Source of the DNA: Mermis nigrescens
Lineage: Eukaryota > Nematoda > Enoplea > Mermithida > Mermithidae
DNA length: 64,000 nucleotides
Direction of reading: 5' to 3'
Assembly: GCA_036768485.1 (NCBI GenBank)
Contig: JAVLUZ010000142.1
Coordinates: 16,092,407-16,156,406 of the forward strand
Each line of letters opens with the position of its first letter. The first letter of the stretch is position 1. The position numbers were made by a program, and so were the translations under genes. Below are positions 52,901 through 61,900 of the stretch, piece by piece. The notes beneath the pieces were generated by a model. It saw nothing but the letters and a program-made list of their open reading frames with translations, was not told where the DNA came from and ran no database searches.

Positions 52901-55900
52901 TAAAATCTAAAAAAGAATTTTATATATTGAAATTTATGTTATTAACTTCTAAAAGCTTTGCTAGAGGTTTCTCTAATGAAGCGAGATTCTTTTTAGGCAC
53001 CACAGCTGTAGCACCATCCGCAGCTACAGCACCAACAGAAGCTGTTTCCGGAGTTCCCGAAGGTAGCGCAGCACCATCCGGAGCCACAGCACCAATAGTA
53101 GTTGCTTCAGGAGTTCCAGAAGGTAGTGCAGCACCATCAGCAGCCACAGCACCAGTTGCATCAGGAGTTCCTGAAGGCAGTGCAGCACCATCAGGTGCCA
53201 CGGCACCAGTTGCTTCCGAGGTTCCTGAAGGCAGTGCGGCACCATCAGCAGCCACAGCACCAGTTGCTTCCGGGGTTCCTGAAGGCAGTGTAGCACCATC
53301 AGCTGCTACAGCACCAGTTGGTTATGGAGTTCCTGAAGGTAGCGCAGCACCATCAGCAGCCACAGCAACAATCGCAGTTGCTTCCGGAGTTCCCGAAGGT
53401 AGCGCAGCCCCATCCGCAGCCACAGCACCAACAGAAGTTGCTTCAGGAGTTCCTGAAGGTAGCGCAGCACAATCCGCAGCCACGGCACCAATAGAAGTGG
53501 CTTCCGGAGTTCCTGAAGGTAGCGCAGCACCATCCGCAGCCACAGCACCAACAGAAATTGCTTCAGGAGTTCCTGGAGGTAGCGCAGCACCGTCCGCAGC
53601 CACGGCACCAATAGTAGTGGCTTCCGGAGTTCCTGAAGGTAGCGCAGCACCATCCGCAGCCACAGCACCAACAGAAATTGCTTCAGGAGTTCCCGAAGGT
53701 AGCGCAGCACCATCCGCAGCCACAGCACCAACAGAAGTTGCTTCGGGAGTTCCTGAAGGTAGCGCAGCACCATCCGCAGCCACAGCGCCAACAGAAGCGG
53801 CTTCTGGAATCACTGAAGCCAGTGAGTCTATATGCTTTTACGTGCTAAAGTAATTTTGAGATATATTGAGACGTAATCTATTTGTACAGGCTCTGCTCAA
53901 TTTCTAATGAATAGAAATGACAGTAGACGAAAATGTGAATTATAAAAACTTGATTAGTATTGTACAATTTTTACAGATTACGTACAGTCTCAGCTTCTTG
54001 TGTGCGTTAATTCCTCTTGTACCTGAAATTATACAAGTAAAATATTTTATTTAGTGTTTAGTTGTTGCTTCATTGGAAAATTTCAATGAAATGATTGTGT
54101 TGTTTTGCTAAACTTATTCAAAATTATTTGCATCGCAGGCATTGCTCAAGGAGTTCAATCCACGGTCGGTTTGCAAACGGAAACTGGTCCGGCTGTTACT
54201 GAAGCAGGTAAAAGAGCATTTTTTAAATTACTTTACTCTATTATTTAGTACTAGTTTAGGGTACAGCGATTTCTAGGCTGTCTAGACTACGAGCGTTTAA
54301 GGGGAGAACCCGATGCATGCAGAAGAGATAGATAGCTACATAATTTATGTTTTACATACTTTTTGTTTAATAGTTATTTCTTCTAAGAGTGATTTAGGAC
54401 TGGTAAGTAAATGTTCAATTTAACTTTAATTTTAATTCTTATTTCTTTTTCAGGCTTAGTAAATGCGAAAACAGAAGTCAGGATTGATAATCGATTTTCT
54501 ATGTTTTATATAGCATGGGATTCTCTCCATAAACGATCGTACCTAGAATAGCTATATAAATCTTTGAGATTTTTCACTGGGCAAAATAACATTTTTAGAA
54601 ATGAAATTGTCCCTTGACTTTTCTGTTGTTATTCCGATTTAATAAAATTTTATGGTATGTTTGCTAATACGAAAAAAATTACTAACTTAAAAAAGGCAAA
54701 AAAGTAGTCAGCATTGGCAAACGGGAGCTCCTTTATTTAACAGAGAATCAAAACGATAGACGTTAAAGCCTTAGTGAATAAATTTAGCTACGCCTGCCTC
54801 ACGTTCAGGTTGAGTCTGGGAAGAGCCCTTAAGAGCATAAAAAGTTTAATTCCTGCAATCAAACAACACTCATAGCGCATTGAAAACTGTCTGATGAATC
54901 ATAACAATGACTTTACGAATACTGACTAATGACCTATTTTCTATTTGTTTATTGCTTACAAGTTTCGACATGTTTTTTAAAATTAATTCTACATGTGGGC
55001 AACCTGAGTTGAATGACATTCTGTATATAAATTTAGGACCTGCATCGACGACTGGATCCGCACCGGCAAAAGCTGAATCATCAGAAGCACCTGTCGTCGC
55101 AACTAGTGGTAACCAATTAGTATTATCTATCAATACGGTGCAAAATTGCGATCTGTTTTCTTTTTTACATTATCTTTTTAGAGTAATATATTTTCAAATC
55201 ATTGATTCGCTTCATATCAATCTGATGCAGTGCGCATTACATTTCTTCAAAACGTGTGCGCGTGTATTTGTGTGTTTGTGTTCGTATTTGCGTTTTGACA
55301 TTATGCCATTTTACTACGCTTCAAATTAACTACTGGTATAATCTTCAAATTGAAAACTATTCTCTAACATTGCCCAGAGCCGCAAGTTCACCTAATTTAC
55401 ACACCAAATATGCGCTATAGTTAATAAATAACATTCGCTTAATTATTACGTAGAAAAATTATCTTCAGATTTCGCTTCGAATAAGTCATTTCTAACGAAT
55501 TTGTGACTGATTGCAGCAACACATTTAAGTGTATGTGCCTTTATTGAATAATTGCAATTTTGTAGCTCAGCCAGCTGTCACTGGAGGCGAAACTCACGCA
55601 GTCGCAAGCGCTTCTCCCGCAGGTACTGAAATTGTCACTGGTAGTCTGCCTAGCGAAGCACCAGCTACACATGAAACTGGTAAGATTTACTTTTGTTATC
55701 TGAATCATTTTCGCAATGCCTTAAAATCACACCTGGGCGTGGGGGGTTTAAGGGGTATGCCCCCGAGAAACGAAAATACCACCCCAGAAACCAAAATACT
55801 CCCTCCAGAAACCAAAATAGCCCCCAAAATTCAATTTTTGAAATTTTTTCGTTTTTTTCGCTATTTTTTTATGCCAATGGATAGTGCTCGATGAGAAACG

Positions 55901-58900
55901 TTGAAAAATGGTGTTTTTCGCCATACCACCATTATTAAGGCCATTTTTTGACCTTTGAAAAATCTTTCACCCCCAGAATTCAGGTGCTGCCCACGTATGC
56001 TCAAAATGCTTCGTTTTCTAATATGTAAGTATGTATCGAATCTGTGATTCTTTCGTGGAGTCGATCGGCCCTGCAAATTCTGATCGCTAGCCAGTTTTTT
56101 ATCGACATGGCTGATGGGGACCTATAAATAGTAGATGTACGTAGGGTCCAGAGTTTGAATAAAAATAATCTGAAAAATGTTATTATCTGTGCAACAAACA
56201 CTCTAAGCTTCCGAACAGATAAGGCTATAATGTAACATGGTCATGGTCGTATGAATTTTTGATGGAGCCTTATGACATGTTTTTTGCAAATTAGTAAAGA
56301 TAAGAAATAAGAATATACAAAGTGTTTATTAGGAAAACAAACAAAAGGAAATGTGCGGACATACTTACACACATATTTTTGTACATGGGAAATTATATAT
56401 AAATTTATTGGTATATACTGTTATATTATTTAACGTTAGATATGATTTTCTTGAGATTCAACTTTTATATTTTTATTACAAATCTTATGCTTATTTTAGA
56501 ATTAAGAATTATGAAAAAAATTTTAAGCTAAGAGAATTTTCAATTTTATATTCAAATGGTTTAAATATATCTTTGAAGATTTAGGTAAGATACTACGCTC
56601 ACTCTTACATTATAGTCTATTTTAGGAAACGTCGTGCATATCGCTCAAATAAATGAATCAATGGATAAAAATTCAAACAAAATTTTTTTCAAATCGTAAC
56701 AAAAATATTGTCGATCGCAAAGTAATTGCGTTTTTCAGTCAGATTTGAATCTATCCGAATATCCAATAATCTGAAGCACTTCTGTTGGCTCAAATTCCTA
56801 AGGGTCTATTTAAATATTACTAATAAGTATTTTTTAGTTTTCACCAGAAGTAAAATGAAAGCTCCGTTAAGATACTATCTCAGTAAACTTGCAGGAACTT
56901 TGTGGATCGTCCCTTCATTTTTGGCTGATTAGGCTTATAATATTCAATATCTCGTTCTGAAATTTAGTTTGTTGTGCTTAATGTAGCTAGCATTGGTTTG
57001 TGCGTCCAAGCTCTGTTTAACAAACGTCAGCTTACATATTTACTAATTATTCCGATTGACGGCTGATAGCGTTAACAACAAAAGGAACATTTGACGATCG
57101 ATGCTATTCCTAGCCCTGAATTGCTTGCTCTCATGCTCCGAATGGTCTAGGACCAACTTATTTGCAATTTTTTTTTGTCTGTTCAGTTGTATGCTGCTTA
57201 AATTTGTTCGCTTTGCTTTTGCCCTCATTTTTCAATTGAATACGGAAAGCTTACGAATTTAGATTGTTCCAATTCTTATTTCTTCCGCTTAAAAAAGTTG
57301 CGTGCGTGATTTAGAAATTTTTTCCGCTATACAAGAGAGAGCATGTAGAATTGTCGCAACACTGATTAATATACGCGTTTTAGTGTACTTTTTATATGTT
57401 ATATTAGCTTTTCTGGCTTGCATTATTTTTACTAATTTCTGTGCTGCGTCTTAACATTGCCTTCCGTCTACACTAACAGACTGCCCAACAGCTGACGTAC
57501 CAGCGCCTAATGTGGGCTGTGATTATCAGTCTACAGGTGTGGATAAAAATGGTTGTCCTTTGGCACCCATTCTCGTTTGTAACGTATTAGGTAGGTTGTT
57601 AATTCGCTAACAGATCGGAATTAGTGAATTCGTGATTTTTTCCATTATGCACTTATTGCTAAAACAGATTGTTTCAACCAAAAATGCATATAGGAGAGTA
57701 TGGAGAATCTAAAGCCCCCAAAAGATAAATCTTTTCGGAGAACTAAGGCAAAATTTTATAGGCTAAAGACAGAAAACAAGAAAATGTTTTGCCAAGTGCC
57801 AGAAATCAATCGAAAGACGTCAATTATGGTGGTTTTGACGGTATTTTTATCCTTCATACCAATTTTTAAGGCTATTTTAGTTCACAAAAATTTTGTGGTT
57901 GACGTCCCCAGACCGCTCGGCCTCCAGAAGACCGATCATATTGTGCATAAATGGCTTCACCTCGTCCCGAAACAGTCAGTTCCAATGATCTGCTAGAGCT
58001 CATAGAAAATTTCTTATATATTCTTGATATCTACACTCGTTTTAAGTCCACTAGAGCGCGAAAAATTGCGCAAAATTTCACCATATCACACCAGAAAAAA
58101 TGTTTAGGCTCTTTATAATTTATTAATGCACTCTATATTTTTTATCTTTTTATCCCACGAATACGGTACAAGCGCCTTTTCTTTTAATCCGTCGTACAAA
58201 TGAAAAACTTTCTCTTAATTATGATTTCCGAATTTTAGAATCGGCATCTTCTTCATAAGCTGCAATGATAGATAATAAAGCATGGAATCGTCGGCATTAA
58301 GCTTTTTCCCAAATTTTTAAACTGCTGAAAGAGGAGCAGATATGCGTTTTATAATGAAGCACACATTGACTGTATGGATTGTCAACATATGCGAGATTTT
58401 TGTAGTTTCGAGTTTATGATTTAAAATTAATGTCAAGCTAAGGTGAAAGAGCGAATTCAGAATCAATAACGTACCTATGTGGATTAAAAAAGTTTAAAAA
58501 ACTCGGCTTTTATTTTTTAGGTGCTGCGCCAACTGGCGAAAAGGTCATCCCTGCTTCGACAACTCAAGGCGTCCCAGCAACCTCTGTTGCGCCATCAGGT
58601 ACAATTCTTCGATGAATCGTTCAAGAAATTTTTAAAGTCTGATGCAGAGCAGACTAGTGCTTGCTTGCGTCTAGAGCGAAAAAACAAATTTCTCAAGATC
58701 TTGAAATTATTTTCTTTTAATGCTCTATGGATTCAAGGTGTATCTTAGTCTTTTAATTTTCAGAGTCGGCTTGTTCACACCATTAGTTAGACTTAGTCTC
58801 TTAACAGCTCTAACATAGATATTTTTTGATTAGGAAATTCAGATCAGCAGTGCAATTCTATGATAACAGTGGTATTAGCGAAGTTATGCAGCTAAATAAG

Positions 58901-61900
58901 AACAGAAAAATGAGTACGAAGCGCAACTCCCATTGCCAAACGACAGAATATCATTCAAAATTTCGCTTGCATGATCGCACGGATGATTTGTACATGGTTT
59001 TTATAAACCTGTACCTTATGCCCTGCTCATTTCTCTTAATTTCAGCTAAGTTCGAAATGCTCTTACAATAACGTGCTTAAGACTGTTTATGCAGAAAAAT
59101 GATCAGAATCGTATGTTAACGTTCTCGTAATCTATGTATTCCATTAGTTCAGCATTAGCAGCATACGTGGGCGGCAACCGAATTTTGGGGGGTATAGACG
59201 GAAGCGAAATTGCAAGAAACTGCGAAAAGTTCAATTCTGGGTGCTGTTGGATTCGGGGGAGTTTTGGATTCCGGGAGTCTCAACCCCCTACGCTCATGTG
59301 TGATTAATAGTCGGTTTAAGTCATTTACGCTTTTTTTGTTACAAAGTATGCATTAACACTCCTTACGTCGATGACTTGCCAACGCTTTCGGCTGGTTGCA
59401 CGTATCAAGAACAAATAAAGACAGCCGACGGCTGTTACTTGCCACCTAGGATTATTTGCAATGGTTTTCCTCCAGGTGCGGCGCTTTAATGTCCATAAAT
59501 GTTTTGTCGGATTTAACTTTCTTTGTAATATACTAATCTTAAGAAATTCTTAATATGTGCTAAATTCTTTTTATTCAGTGTTTAGTATTTATTTTCTTGT
59601 CCCGTGCTAATTAGAGATTTGTAACATGCTTTGTCTAATTATCGTTCAGTCAAGCTTCTTGTTGTTACGTGCTCAACTTAACTACGATTGTCCTGCATTG
59701 TGCCTGTTTATACTGCTTAATAATACTAACAGATTGTCCGGAAATTAAACTTCCTGATCCCAAAATTGGCTGCGAATATCGGGTGGGTAACATCAATTAT
59801 GCTGGATGCCCGCAAGCACCGATCCTTGTCTGCGACGAAAGTAATTTAAAATCACTTAAATCTATTCAAGATAGATACATTGCTTTAGTCATTGCGATTC
59901 ATGTGTCTTCAATCAGCACTTGAATACAACTGCATTCAGATATTTGCATGCATAAATGCATAGTTTAAATATGACAAAGCGATTTTACAAACCAGAATAA
60001 AATTAATTTATTTTTTTAGTATCTGCTAGGGGTGCAACGGGTACTCGAACCCAAAGCCGAAAACTCGGGTACCCGAACAAAATTCAGGAACCGAACCCGA
60101 TCCCGGATAAACTGAACTCGATTACCCAAACCCGAATAAATTAATTTTGACTACCCGAACCCGAATGTTTTTGCACTTTATTCGGCTTTATTCGGGTATT
60201 TTTAAGCACTAAAACGCCACAATTTTAAATCAAAACTTCAAAAATTGTCGGCGCTCCGCGCCAGCAACTTTTTAACTCCTTTTTCACAAAATGATTGTTA
60301 AATGAAATTTCACTATAAAAACTGCTTCGTTATTCATTAACACAATTTGTTTCTATCAATAGCACCTTTAAAGCCAGTAGTCAACAGATTTATTCAAGCA
60401 GGATAAACTGAGTAAACCTTGCAATTAAATTATTAATGGCTCTAATCAGTAATCATAAAGTGATCCTACGCACTGCTTTGACATATACTTATACATGGGT
60501 GTAGGCAGAGAAGGCCGCACATTCCTTAGCCCAAAAGTTATTTTGGAAAGGTTAGATAATGCATGGGAAATAATAAAAATTGGCACCTTTTTCATCGAAC
60601 AATCCCAAAATTTTCGGCGCTTCGCGGCGTAAGATTGTTAGTTTTCATAAGTTTGGCTCAAGCGCGGCCAAAAAAACTTTTCTTTCCATAGCTTATTGAG
60701 AGAAAATAAATTTCTTTTTCAAAAAGTTTTAATTTTGTGAATTCAATTGATAGAGCATGTTCGGAAACGTAAGAAAATGCACTTTATTTTGCGTACCGCT
60801 GAACATATGCCGAAGGGTTTACTATTTCATGGACCCCCTGAAAGAACGCTGCGTACGCCCTTGCAGTACATGTATATTTTAGCGAATTAATTAAGTTGAA
60901 TCGGCTAGTAAAAAATTAAACAATTGCCTGGAAAACATAATTCCATTGCTAAGAATTGTGAAATGAATGAGAAAAACGCTTGATGAGAGATGCAAACAAT
61001 AAAAGATAAAATATTTCCAATGGTAGCACAGAGTGTTTAAGTCAAAGTGGGACGCACAGCTAATTGTAAAATAATCACATTATTTTCTATGACTTTGGCA
61101 ATTTTATACCTTATTAGTCTCTACAAAACCTCAAAACTTTGTTTCAGACGATGAGAATGACAAAATTGTTTCGTGCTTTGGCCAATTCAATTTTCTAAAG
61201 TATTTGTCATCAAAAAACGTCAAATACAAGCTGAAAACGCAACAGATATGAAAAATTTCCCAATGCTTAGCACTGTATTGACAGATTACTGCTTTTTTAT
61301 TGTCAGAGACCCAGCAATCGCTAAAGTGCATTTTTAAACGCCATAAAACACCTAATAGAAATAAAAGGCATCATAGTTGCTCAGGACGGATAGTTTGAAA
61401 GGTCAGCCCAGCCTATGGCTCAGATGGGTGAAAGACCTGAAATTTTATGCTTTATCCACCTTCAATGGCCTCAAAACGTGGAGTAAAGATTAGAGCAAGA
61501 AAGCTACCTTTTCACTGCTCAGGGATATTTTTCTACCCATTTTTTGTCCTATTTTGAGCTTCTTGTCATCATGAAATTTTATGTGTTCATCTACTGATGG
61601 TCAAAAAAGACCCCTAAGTCTCCATTTATGTGTCAAGTAGGCATTGAACAACTAGATTTGTAAGATTCGTATTGGCATTGCAACATGAAGGATTATTAAC
61701 TTTAAAGAAATACACTATATTCTGCTATAAATTAGTTTATTAATGCGTTGCCTAGTATCTGCATATATTGAGACATCCATTTCTTTGAAAAAGCTTCTTA
61801 TTGTTTTTAGCTGGTAATTTCAAGGGGTCCAGATCCTTCAGAATGGAAAAATGGGAAATTTTGTGGGGAAAATGAGGCAAAATGAAGGCCAACAATGGAT

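Noticed and set aside
52867..52996. ATG start at 52867 making exon 7 a stand-alone gene
   Set aside because: The first 43 codons look like AT-rich intron, and a strong acceptor at 52995-52996 joins the repeat domain in the phase shared by all other exons.
52920..53813. Minus-strand Leu-rich and Ala/Gly-rich open frames
   Set aside because: Shadows of the in-frame coding minisatellite.
57700..57996. 98-codon open frame in intron 11 as a mariner transposase
   Set aside because: A possible loose resemblance to a transposase middle region is not supported by any catalytic motif; it has no terminal repeats.
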